A stretch of DNA of 21,479 bases, taken from the NCBI GenBank assembly GCA_043101635.1, contig JBICIE010000005.1, forward strand, positions 1-21,479, written 5' to 3'. The notes below the pieces were generated by a model. That model did not search any database and was not told the origin of the DNA. It worked only from the letters and a program-made list of their open reading frames with translations. The stretch comes from CAYMJK01 sp043101635. Its GTDB lineage: Bacteria > Planctomycetota > Phycisphaerae > Phycisphaerales > UBA1924. Positions 1-6,606 of this stretch are shown here, one piece after another; position 1 is the stretch's first letter; each line of letters begins with the position of its first letter. Both the position numbers and the translations under genes were made by a program.

Positions 1-1113
1 CGCGACAAGTACGTCCTGCCCGGCCTGATCGACTGCCACGTGCACCTGACCGGGCAGATGGTCCCGATGCAGCTTCGCCTTCGGCGCATGATCCAGGAGG
101 GGCCGGCGCACGGGGCCATCGATGGCGTGGTCTACGCCGAACGGACGCTGATGGCGGGGTTCACGACGGTGCGCAACGTGGGGGCGGCCGGCGGGGCGGA
201 CTTTGCCCTGCGCGACCGGATCGCCGAGGGCGTGATCCCCGGGCCGCGGATCCTGGCGGCGGGCGACGGCATCAGCGTCACCGGCGGCCACGGCGATCCG
301 ACCAACGGGGTGTGGCCGGCGTTTGCCGTGCAACCAACCGTCGAGGAGGACGGCGTGGCGGACGGGCCCGCGGCCATGCGCCGCGCCGTGCGCGCGCAGG
401 TCAAGGCGGGCGCCGACCTGATCAAGCTGGCCTCGACCGGGGGCGTGCTGAGCAACACTGCCGCGGGGGTGGATCAGCAGATGTTCGCCGACGAGATCGA
501 GGCGATTGTCCAGGCCGCCCACATGATGGGGCGCAAGGTCGCCTGCCACGCCCACGGGGCGGACGGGATCAAGGCGGCGCTGCGCGCGGGGGTCGACTCC
601 ATCGAGCACGGGACGTACCTGGATGACGAGTGCATCGACCTGTTCCGGCGCACGGGCGCGTACCTGGTGCCCACGATCCACGCGGGCAAGACGGTGGCCG
701 AGCGGGCGGCGGACCCCGAGTACTTCTCACCGGCGATCCGGGAGAAGGCCGCGGCGGTCGGGCCGCAGATCCAGAGTTCGCTGGGCAAGGCGTACCGCGC
801 GGGGGTGAAAATCGCCTTCGGGACGGATGTCGGCGTGGGGGCGCACGGAGACAACGCCCGCGAGTTCGTTTACATGCGTGAGGCGGGGATGCCGGCGATG
901 GACTGCCTGGTGAGCGCCACCGTGAGCGCGGCCGACTTGTGCGGCATGGCGGATCAGATCGGCACGATCGAGCCGGGCAAGCTGGCAGACATCATCGCGG
1001 TCGATGGCGACCCGCTGGCGGACATCGGCGTGTTGATGGACGTTCGATTCGTGATGAAAGGCGGCGTGGTCTACAAGGCGCCGCAGGCGCCAGCGGCGAA
1101 CAATGGCGCATGA
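1..1113 (+). CDS. Amidohydrolase family protein (imidazolonepropionase/prolidase-like), 5' partial
   Basis: The reading frame is open from base 1, so the true start lies upstream; 370 codons are visible. The first visible residues are LPGLIDCHVHL, the N-terminal metal site of amidohydrolases (H13 and H15, counting from codon 1). Further expected ligands follow in order: K142 in DLIKLASTGG (the bridging, probably carboxylated lysine), H183 and H185 in ACHAH, H203 in SIEHGTYLDD, and D276 in FGTDVG. The C-terminal GTIEPGKLADIIAVDGDPL stretch is the small beta-sandwich domain usual in this group. The family hydrolyses C-N bonds in cyclic amides or Xaa-Pro/Xaa-Arg dipeptides using two metals; the exact substrate cannot be read from the sequence. 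Any signal peptide would lie before the window. The stop overlaps the next start (ATGA), so the two genes are probably cotranscribed and translationally coupled. Confidence 0.88.
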   Translation, partial: RDKYVLPGLIDCHVHLTGQMVPMQLRLRRMIQEGPAHGAIDGVVYAERTLMAGFTTVRNVGAAGGADFALRDRIAEGVIPGPRILAAGDGISVTGGHGDPTNGVWPAFAVQPTVEEDGVADGPAAMRRAVRAQVKAGADLIKLASTGGVLSNTAAGVDQQMFADEIEAIVQAAHMMGRKVACHAHGADGIKAALRAGVDSIEHGTYLDDECIDLFRRTGAYLVPTIHAGKTVAERAADPEYFSPAIREKAAAVGPQIQSSLGKAYRAGVKIAFGTDVGVGAHGDNAREFVYMREAGMPAMDCLVSATVSAADLCGMADQIGTIEPGKLADIIAVDGDPLADIGVLMDVRFVMKGGVVYKAPQAPAANNGA

Positions 1114-2207
1114 CTACCGGCGCTGCTCGCGGCACGTGCATTCATCTGCTGGCGCTCGATCTGGGGTTTCAGATCGACCTGGCGGCGGCGCAGCAGCGGC
1201 TGGCCGACAGCGACCGGCTGCGGATCGTGCGGGTGCGCCGGCCGTCGCCGGCGTGGTTCGAGTACGAGCCGGCGCCGCTGACGATCTCGATCGCAGCGGA
1301 CCCGATCGAGGTGGACGGGTGGCGCAGCGAACCGGCGGTGTCGTGCGTCATCCACGAGTTCGGCGCCATCTCGCTGGCGTACAGCTTTGCGATCGACGCA
1401 GCGGTAGAGGAGCTGCCGCGCCTGACGGCGGGGCTGTACGCCCACGAGGCGATCCAGGCCGATGCGCGGATGCGGGCGCAGCGTCTGCTGGAGGCGATGG
1501 CGCCGGCCATTGCCCGGCCGGCGCTGAGCGAACTGATCGAGGATTACACGGTGCTGGCGGTGCGCGACTGGGGCGGCGGCGACCCGGCCGCGTTCGTGGA
1601 GGCCCACGGGGCCGTGATTGCGCGGGCGCTGCAGGCGGAGGCCGGCGAACTGGCGCCCAGCGGGGTGCGCCGGTGCCTGGAGTCGCGGATCAGCTATGCG
1701 CCCGGCGACGTTGCGGTCATCGACTGGAACGGGGCGCTGCTGCTGGATGCCCAGCCTGATGACATCGTGGCGCTGCTGGCGCACGCGAACGTGGAACTGC
1801 TGGAGATGCGCATTCTCGATGGCCTGCTCGACACGCTGCTGGAGCGGGCCCACATGCTGCTGGGTCGGCTGGGGCGCCGGCGGGTGTGGGCCGCGGCACA
1901 GGATGTGCGGGACCTGCGCGCGTTTGCGGAGATCCAGACGGACAGCGCCCTCTTATTCGAGGGTGTCAACAACGCGATCAAGCTGGTGGGCGACCAGTAC
2001 CTGGCGCGGGTGTATCAGCTCACGAGCGAGCGCCTGCACCTGCCGCGCTGGGACGCCAGCGTGGAGCGCAAGCTGGCGACGGCCGAGAGCGTGTATCAGA
2101 AGATGAGCGACGCCGCGGGAACGCGCCGGATGGAGGCGCTGGAGTGGATCATCATCATTCTGATTCTCATCTCGATCATCATTGCGTTCGTGCCGGGGGG
2201 GCATTGA
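1110..2207 (+). CDS. RMD1/YagE family (DUF155) protein with C-terminal membrane anchor
   Basis: A 365-residue protein. I chose the ATG at 1110 because it overlaps the previous stop by ATGA; the same frame stays open further upstream, but only as a shadow of the amidohydrolase. The C-terminal part is characteristic of the RMD1/YagE family: a helical stretch (about residues 215-335) with QTDSALLFEGVNNAIKLVGDQYLARVYQ and ERKLATAESVYQKMSDAAGTRRMEALEW, followed by one hydrophobic helix (IIIILILISIIIAFVP, about 344-359) at the extreme C-terminus. Family members are known as tail-anchored membrane proteins of poorly defined function; yeast RMD1 is needed for meiotic division and relatives occur in mitochondria. 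No enzyme motif is visible. Here it probably sits in the cytoplasmic membrane with its N-terminal domain in the cytoplasm. Its coupling to an amidohydrolase may only reflect shared transcription. Confidence 0.85.
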   Translation: MTTGAARGTCIHLLALDLGFQIDLAAAQQRLADSDRLRIVRVRRPSPAWFEYEPAPLTISIAADPIEVDGWRSEPAVSCVIHEFGAISLAYSFAIDAAVEELPRLTAGLYAHEAIQADARMRAQRLLEAMAPAIARPALSELIEDYTVLAVRDWGGGDPAAFVEAHGAVIARALQAEAGELAPSGVRRCLESRISYAPGDVAVIDWNGALLLDAQPDDIVALLAHANVELLEMRILDGLLDTLLERAHMLLGRLGRRRVWAAAQDVRDLRAFAEIQTDSALLFEGVNNAIKLVGDQYLARVYQLTSERLHLPRWDASVERKLATAESVYQKMSDAAGTRRMEALEWIIIILILISIIIAFVPGGH

Positions 2208-2234
2208 GAAGGGGCTGAATGGCAAAGGGGGAAG

Positions 2235-2255
2235 AGGGAATGGGCAGTAGGCAAT
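2235..2255 (+). repeat. Heptamer tandem repeat, 3 units
   Basis: Three adjacent 7-nt units, AGGGAAT, GGGCAGT and AGGCAAT, fit the pattern RGGSART. The run begins 28 nt after the RMD1-family stop. Comparable but different short tandem repeats follow the vWA and first dockerin genes. Confidence 0.6.
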
Positions 2256-2282
2256 GGGTGGCGCCGGGCGGGGCGCGTGGAC

Positions 2283-2317
2283 AGCGCCGCGCATGCGTGC
2301 GCGGTTGTCGCGGCGCT
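2283..2317. repeat. Inverted repeat, 9-bp stem
   Basis: AGCGCCGCG at 2283-2291 is the exact reverse complement of CGCGGCGCT at 2309-2317, with a 17-nt loop. No T-run follows on either strand, so it is not a standard intrinsic terminator. Confidence 0.5.
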
Positions 2318-2357
2318 TGAGAGAGGAAGAGAGGAGGAGGCTTGGTAGGAGGGGAAG

Positions 2358-2376
2358 CCCCCCACGGAGTGGGGGG
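2358..2376. repeat. Perfect hairpin, 8-bp stem, GGA loop
   Basis: CCCCCCAC, a three-base GGA loop, then GTGGGGGG. It has the same geometry (8-bp stem, 3-nt loop) as the hairpin at 2483-2501, although the stem sequence differs. Confidence 0.6.
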
Positions 2377-2482
2377 GTACCCAGGGCAGGCAGGTCAGGG
2401 CGCGCGCGGGAGGGCGCCGGCGCGGTGGAGGAGGTCGCGGGGGGATCCGTGTGTTGCGGTGGCGCTGCGCGGCGGGGAGTGG

Positions 2483-2501
2483 GGCAGGATTTCATCCTGC
2501 C
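2483..2501. repeat. Perfect hairpin, 8-bp stem, TTC loop
   Basis: GGCAGGAT, a TTC loop, then ATCCTGCC. It is immediately followed by the G-run tract. No T-tract is present, so a role as protein or RNA structure site is as likely as termination. Confidence 0.6.
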
Positions 2502-2545
2502 GGGGAGGGGGTGGGGCGCAGGAGGGGTTGGGGCGCGGGGAAGGG
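2502..2545 (+). other. Potential G-quadruplex tract
   Basis: Seven runs of three to five G residues occur within 44 nt on the + strand (2502-2505, 2507-2511, 2513-2516, 2524-2527, 2530-2533, 2537-2540, 2543-2545), with spacers of 1-7 nt. This exceeds the usual four-run requirement for an intramolecular quadruplex. It lies downstream of both convergent genes. Confidence 0.55.
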
Positions 2546-2700
2546 ACTCTTTGAGAGATCGCGGGCTTTGCCGGGCGCGGCGGGCCGGGTGCGCGCGCAG
2601 GAGTGGCGCATGGCCTCTGGCGCGCCGGCGGCGGAATCCTGCACCCGGGTCCGGTTCCGGCCGTATAAGCGCATGCAGCTGCCACAGAGGGGGGGATGCG

Positions 2701-4431
2701 TCAGCGGCCCGCGGGCTTTGAGCCGGTGGTCGCGTCGCAGGCGGCTTGCCAGGCGCCATCGCGCCGGATGATGAGCTGGGCTTCGCCGAGGTCGGCGCGC
2801 TTGTACATGTCGTGGCCCCGGGATTCGAGGGAGGCGATGATGGCGCGGCCGGTCTCCGTCTCCCACCAGCCGGGCGTCAGGGCGAGGCGGTCCGGGGACC
2901 ACTGGTGGTGCAGGCGCGCCGCGGCGAGGGCGTCTGCCGCCGTCATGTCGAAGACAAGCGCGTTGAGCAGCGCCTGAAGGGTGGCGGTGATGATGCGCGG
3001 GCCGCCGGCTGCGCCGGCGACGGCGATCACGGCGCCATCGGCATCGAGCGCGATGGTCGGGCTCATGCTGCTGAGCGGGCGCTTGCGCGGGGCAGGCAGG
3101 TTGCGGTCGCTCTGGCGCAGGCCGAAGGCGTTGGCCTGGCCTCGCCGGGTGGTGAAGTCGTCCATCTGGTTGTTGAGCACGAAACCGAACTCGGGGACGG
3201 CGAGCAGCGAGCCGAAGCTGAGATTCACCGTCTCGGTGCAGGCGACGGCGCCGCCCCACTGATCGACGACGCACAGGTGGCTGGTGCCGCCATCGTCCGG
3301 CGGCGGGGCGAGGGCGCCGGCGGCGTCGCGCGAGCCGTAGGCGGCGGGTGGCTGGGTGGCGCGCAGGTCGATGCGGCCGGCGAGCGCATCGAGGTAGTCG
3401 TCGGAGAGCAGGCGATCGACCGAGACATCGACGAAGTCGGGGTCGCCGTACCACTCGGCGCGGTCGGCGAAGGCGTGCTTGAGGGCTTCGGCGAGCAGGT
3501 GGGCGCTGTCGGCGGAGAGGCCGGACGCGGCCGACTCGACAAACGCAGTGCGCTCGAGGATGCCGAGCGTCTGGGCCATGGCAACACCGCCGCTGGAGGG
3601 CGGGGGCATGCCGAGGAAGCTGCGCCCGGCGAAGGAGAAGCGGACGGGCTCGACTTCGCGAGGCTCGAAGGCGCGCAGGTCATCACGGGTCATGGGGCCG
3701 CCGTCGCGCTCGATGGCTCGCACGATTGCGTCGGCGATGGGACCGTCGTAGAAGGCGCCGGCGCCATCTGCCGCGATCAGTTCCAGACAGCGGGCCATGG
3801 CGGGATTGCGTATCAGGTCGCCGGGCTGGATCTCGCCGCGGCGGAGGAAAGTCTCCAATACGAAGGCGAAACGCTCCTGCATCTGCGTGTCGCCGGCAAA
3901 GTCGCCGATGAGACCGCGGGCGGCGCCGACGAAGTGGTCATCGGCCTCGAAACCATCGCGCGCAAGTTTGATGGCGGGGGCGAGAACTTCGGCGCGGTCC
4001 ATCGTGCCGTAGCGATCGAGCGCATGCAGCAGGCCGGCGACCGTGCCGGGGACGCCGACGGCGGTGGCGCCGCGGGTGGAGGCGCCCTTGGGCAGCGACT
4101 CGTAGAAGTCAGGACCGACGGCTTCGGGCGCGCACTCGCGGTAGTTGATGGCGACCTGCACGGGCTCGGCGCCGTCGCGCGGCAGGTGGATGACCATGAA
4201 TCCGCCGCCGCCGATGCCGCAGGACTCGGGTCGGACAACGGCGAGGGCGAAGCTGGTGGCGACGGCGGCATCCACGGCGTTGCCGCCCTGGGCGAGGATC
4301 TGGGCGCCGGCATCGGACGCGGCGGGGTGTGCCGCGGCGACGGCCTCGCGCTGGAAGGTCCCGGCGCCGGGCTGGGCCGCGGCGATCTGTGCGCACAGGA
4401 GCAGGATGATGGCAAAGCTGCGGGCGATCAT
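2701..4431 (-). CDS. ggt: Gamma-glutamyltransferase, secreted
   Basis: A 576-residue protein, full length for the family, with a signal peptide of about 19 residues (MIARSFAIILLLCAQIAAA). It cleaves or transfers the gamma-glutamyl group of glutathione and related compounds outside the cytoplasm. It is made as a proenzyme that self-cleaves before a Thr. That Thr is T383 in GGTSHLCVVD, which becomes the nucleophile of the small subunit. Other matches to the E. coli enzyme are R98 in NYREC (substrate carboxylate), NNQMDDF at 420-426, RPLSSMSP at 451-458 (S454 and S455) and the G476-G477 pair. The start at 4431 has no Shine-Dalgarno sequence; instead GGTACGCT ends 6 nt before the ATG, compatible with a leaderless mRNA. 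It lies 59 bp after the PEP-CTERM gene on the same strand, so it may have its own promoter despite the shared direction. Confidence 0.95.
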   Translation of the reverse strand: MIARSFAIILLLCAQIAAAQPGAGTFQREAVAAAHPAASDAGAQILAQGGNAVDAAVATSFALAVVRPESCGIGGGGFMVIHLPRDGAEPVQVAINYRECAPEAVGPDFYESLPKGASTRGATAVGVPGTVAGLLHALDRYGTMDRAEVLAPAIKLARDGFEADDHFVGAARGLIGDFAGDTQMQERFAFVLETFLRRGEIQPGDLIRNPAMARCLELIAADGAGAFYDGPIADAIVRAIERDGGPMTRDDLRAFEPREVEPVRFSFAGRSFLGMPPPSSGGVAMAQTLGILERTAFVESAASGLSADSAHLLAEALKHAFADRAEWYGDPDFVDVSVDRLLSDDYLDALAGRIDLRATQPPAAYGSRDAAGALAPPPDDGGTSHLCVVDQWGGAVACTETVNLSFGSLLAVPEFGFVLNNQMDDFTTRRGQANAFGLRQSDRNLPAPRKRPLSSMSPTIALDADGAVIAVAGAAGGPRIITATLQALLNALVFDMTAADALAAARLHHQWSPDRLALTPGWWETETGRAIIASLESRGHDMYKRADLGEAQLIIRRDGAWQAACDATTGSKPAGR

Positions 4432-4437
4432 GCCCGC

Positions 4438-4445
4438 AGCGTACC
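4438..4445 (-). promoter_or_regulatory. Candidate -10 element of ggt (leaderless)
   Basis: On the minus strand GGTACGCT contains TACGCT, a TANNNT-type -10 box, ending six bases before the ggt ATG. Transcription starting 6-7 nt downstream would begin at or next to the start codon. No matching -35 is evident. The same GGTANNNT spacing precedes metG and the lipoprotein hydrolase. Confidence 0.4.
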
Positions 4446-4490
4446 AAGGTCAGGTGGCGGGAGGCAGGTGGCGGAGTCGGGGGTCCGCGG

Positions 4491-5147
4491 TCAGCGGCGG
4501 CGGCGGGCGACGCCGAGCACACCGATGCCGAGCAGTGCCGCAGCGCCCGGGGTCGGGACCTGGAGCACGAAGTTGAAGCTCCCGTCGGCGCCGGGGGGCG
4601 AGAAGACGCTGGCGGCGATGTTGGCGTTCAGTTCGTAGACGCCCGGAGCGAGCACGCCGCTCTCGTCGAACGTCTCGAGGTATCCGCCGCCCGGAGTGGC
4701 CACGAGCCCGTAGACCGAGCCGGCCGGTCCGAAGAAGGAGAGCCCGCCACCGGCGTCGCTGCCGGAGGCGGAGAACTCGCCGCTGAGGCGGTAGGGCGTG
4801 GCCTGTGTGACCTCGAACTGCACGCTCATGGTGGCGTCGCCGAAGCCCTGGCCGAGCGGGAAGCCGAGATTGCCGGCGCCGCGGGTCTCGGCGAGTCCGG
4901 TGATGAGGGTCGTGGAGACGAGCGAGTTGAGGCTTGCAAAGCCGGAGTGCGAGCCGGCGCTTGCGCTGACCGACTCGTTGAAGACGCCGCCGTCGGGCGA
5001 GGATCGGCCCATCTGCGTGAAGCTGCCGGCGGGATCGTCGGCGCGGGCGAGGATCTCGCGGGTGTGACTGAGCAGGATGACGTCCGCCGTCGCCGGGGCG
5101 CACAGGGCGCCGGCTGCCAGCCCGAGAACGCATGCGAGCCTGATCAT
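4491..5147 (-). CDS. PEP-CTERM-type sorted surface protein
   Basis: A 218-residue exported protein. I chose the ATG at 5147 because the protein then starts with a good signal peptide (MIRLACVLGLAAGALCAPATA); an in-frame ATG 24 codons upstream would place polar residues ahead of it. The middle is a Gly/Ser-rich beta-type domain with no family I can name. The C-terminus PTPGAAALLGIGVLGVARRRR has the three-part sorting-signal layout: a short PxP motif, a hydrophobic helix and an Arg cluster. In related systems an exosortase removes this tail and the protein is displayed or released at the cell surface; no exosortase is encoded here. The motif has Thr where classical PEP-CTERM has Glu, as is common in planctomycetes. 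The 162 bp upstream of it hold no other gene. Confidence 0.8.
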   Translation of the reverse strand: MIRLACVLGLAAGALCAPATADVILLSHTREILARADDPAGSFTQMGRSSPDGGVFNESVSASAGSHSGFASLNSLVSTTLITGLAETRGAGNLGFPLGQGFGDATMSVQFEVTQATPYRLSGEFSASGSDAGGGLSFFGPAGSVYGLVATPGGGYLETFDESGVLAPGVYELNANIAASVFSPPGADGSFNFVLQVPTPGAAALLGIGVLGVARRRR

Positions 5148-5309
5148 CGTCAACCCCCTGGGAAGCTCGGTTGTGCGAGTCCGACACATCAACGTAGCTA
5201 TCGCGCTGCCCGGATGCACGGACGCCGGGGGGGAGCAGGTGATGCGCAGACTGCGCAGGCGTCACAGGCGGCGCAGCCTGCCGATCCGGATAACGCCTGG
5301 GGCGGCCAG

Positions 5310-6572
5310 CTACCGCAGCGGCTTGATGAAGATGTGGCGGAACTCCATCGGCACGCCCTCGGACTGCCAGGCCAGATGGCCCTCGGCGTCGGCCAGGCCG
5401 GTGGCCTCGTTGACGACGATGCCGTTGACGCGGACCATGGCGGTTCCACCCATCACGACGACCTCGTAGTCGTTCCACTCGCCGAGGGGGCGCTCGGCAT
5501 CCATGCTGTGGACGGTGCGGATGCCGCTGGTGCGGTCCTGGGCGACGGGCTGGAAGGGCAGGCGACCGATGTTGATCCAGTCGCCGGCGTTGCCGTGGTG
5601 GAGCTGGGCCTCCAGGCAGGAGGGCCAGACCTTGTCTTCGCCGGTGATCTGCCAGAGGAAGCCGGAGTTGCCGGCGCCATCGGCGAAGCGGTACTGGAAG
5701 CGGATGGCGAAATCGCCGTAGGCCTTGTCGGTGCGGATATAGCCGTTGGGGACGCCCTCGCAGCGCAGGATGCCGGAGCGCAGGGACCAGTTGTCGGGGG
5801 CCTCGACGCCATCCTTGTTGACGATGGTCCAGCCGCGCATGTCGTTGCCGATGAGGGCGGTTTCGCCGGGGAGCGGGCCTGAGAGGTCGCGGATCCTGAT
5901 GTTGCGGAACCAGACGTCGTTGCCGTGATCCTGGAGGGCGATGTAGCCCTCGGGCAGGACGCCGAAGCCCTCGTAGCCGGCGAACTTGCTGGCGGCGATC
6001 TTGTCGCGCCACTCGTCGGTGTCGGTGCGGGTGTCGACGACCTTGGCGCCGTTGAGCCAGTGCTCCAGGCGGCCATCCTTGAGCAGGATGCGGACGCTGT
6101 TCCACTCGCCGGCGGGGCGCGAGGCGCCGGCGTCGGCGGGCGGATAGATGTCGTAGAGGGCGCCGGCGGCGTGCGGATCGTTCGGATCGACGTTGTAGCC
6201 GGCGTTGTCGAGCACCTGGAACTCGGGGCCGGTCTGCCAGGTGGCGCCGTGCTTCTCCTGGACGAGGTACATGATGCCGCTGTTGGCGCCGGGCGCGACC
6301 TTGTACTCGAGTTCGAGTTCGAAGTCGCTGTACATGTCTTTGGTGATGATGTCGCCCCCGCCGCCGCCGGCTGCGACGTGCAGGGCGCCATCGTCGATCG
6401 ACCAGCCCTGAGCGGGGAAGGTCTGCTGGCGGTAGCCGCGCCAGGCGTCGGTGGAATCGCCATCGAAGAGAGCGACCCAGCCGGAGGCTCTCTCGGCGGG
6501 GCTCAGAGTGTCCTGGGCGAAGGCGGCGCCGGCGAGCGCTGCCGCGGCGATGATGCAGATCTGTGCGCGCAT
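5310..6572 (-). CDS. Secreted protein with two DUF1080 (3-keto-disaccharide hydrolase-like) domains
   Basis: A 420-residue protein starting at the ATG at 6572, which gives a clear signal peptide (MRAQICIIAAAALAGAAFAQ). The frame continues upstream only as a shadow of the GH95 gene. Two copies of the DUF1080 laminin-G-like fold follow. The first (about 30-220) has GWVALFDGDSTDAWRGY, SDFELELEYKVAPGANSGIMYL and the closing GYIALQDHGNDVWFRNIRIRDL. The second (about 228-420) has DNWSLRSGILRC, GDFAIRFQYRFADGAGNSGFLW and GHLAWQSEGVPMEFRHIFIKPL. DUF1080 proteins are abundant in planctomycetes and include hydrolases of 3-keto-glycosides; others probably only bind sugars. The start lies 34 bp after the GH95 stop on the same strand, so the two are probably one transcript devoted to glycan breakdown. 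Confidence 0.9.
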   Translation of the reverse strand: MRAQICIIAAAALAGAAFAQDTLSPAERASGWVALFDGDSTDAWRGYRQQTFPAQGWSIDDGALHVAAGGGGGDIITKDMYSDFELELEYKVAPGANSGIMYLVQEKHGATWQTGPEFQVLDNAGYNVDPNDPHAAGALYDIYPPADAGASRPAGEWNSVRILLKDGRLEHWLNGAKVVDTRTDTDEWRDKIAASKFAGYEGFGVLPEGYIALQDHGNDVWFRNIRIRDLSGPLPGETALIGNDMRGWTIVNKDGVEAPDNWSLRSGILRCEGVPNGYIRTDKAYGDFAIRFQYRFADGAGNSGFLWQITGEDKVWPSCLEAQLHHGNAGDWINIGRLPFQPVAQDRTSGIRTVHSMDAERPLGEWNDYEVVVMGGTAMVRVNGIVVNEATGLADAEGHLAWQSEGVPMEFRHIFIKPLR

Positions 6573-6606
6573 GTGCTTTCTCCCCGATTGAGCGCTGGGC
6601 GACGGC

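Larger units (their letters stand above)
2208..2700. other. Gene-free G-rich intergenic region between convergent genes
   Basis: This 493-bp gap separates the convergent RMD1-family gene and ggt. ORFs cross it, but their low-complexity Gly/Arg-rich translations are typical of chance reading of GC-rich DNA. It holds a short heptamer repeat near the RMD1 stop, three perfect stem-loops (2283-2317, 2358-2376, 2483-2501), a purine-rich tract around 2320-2357 and a dense run of G-blocks at 2502-2545. I see no T-tract terminator for either flanking gene. It could encode an untranslated RNA or serve as a bidirectional termination region; nothing in the sequence proves either. Confidence 0.6.

Noticed and set aside
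2254..2721. 155-codon frame in the gap before ggt
   Set aside because: Low-complexity Gly/Arg translation, no ribosome binding site, and it spans hairpins and the G-run tract.
2746..4638. Open frame of 630 codons on the + strand opposite ggt
   Set aside because: It is antisense to a complete, motif-rich ggt gene, and its Gly/Glu/Ala-rich translation is typical of the shadow of a GC-rich gene.
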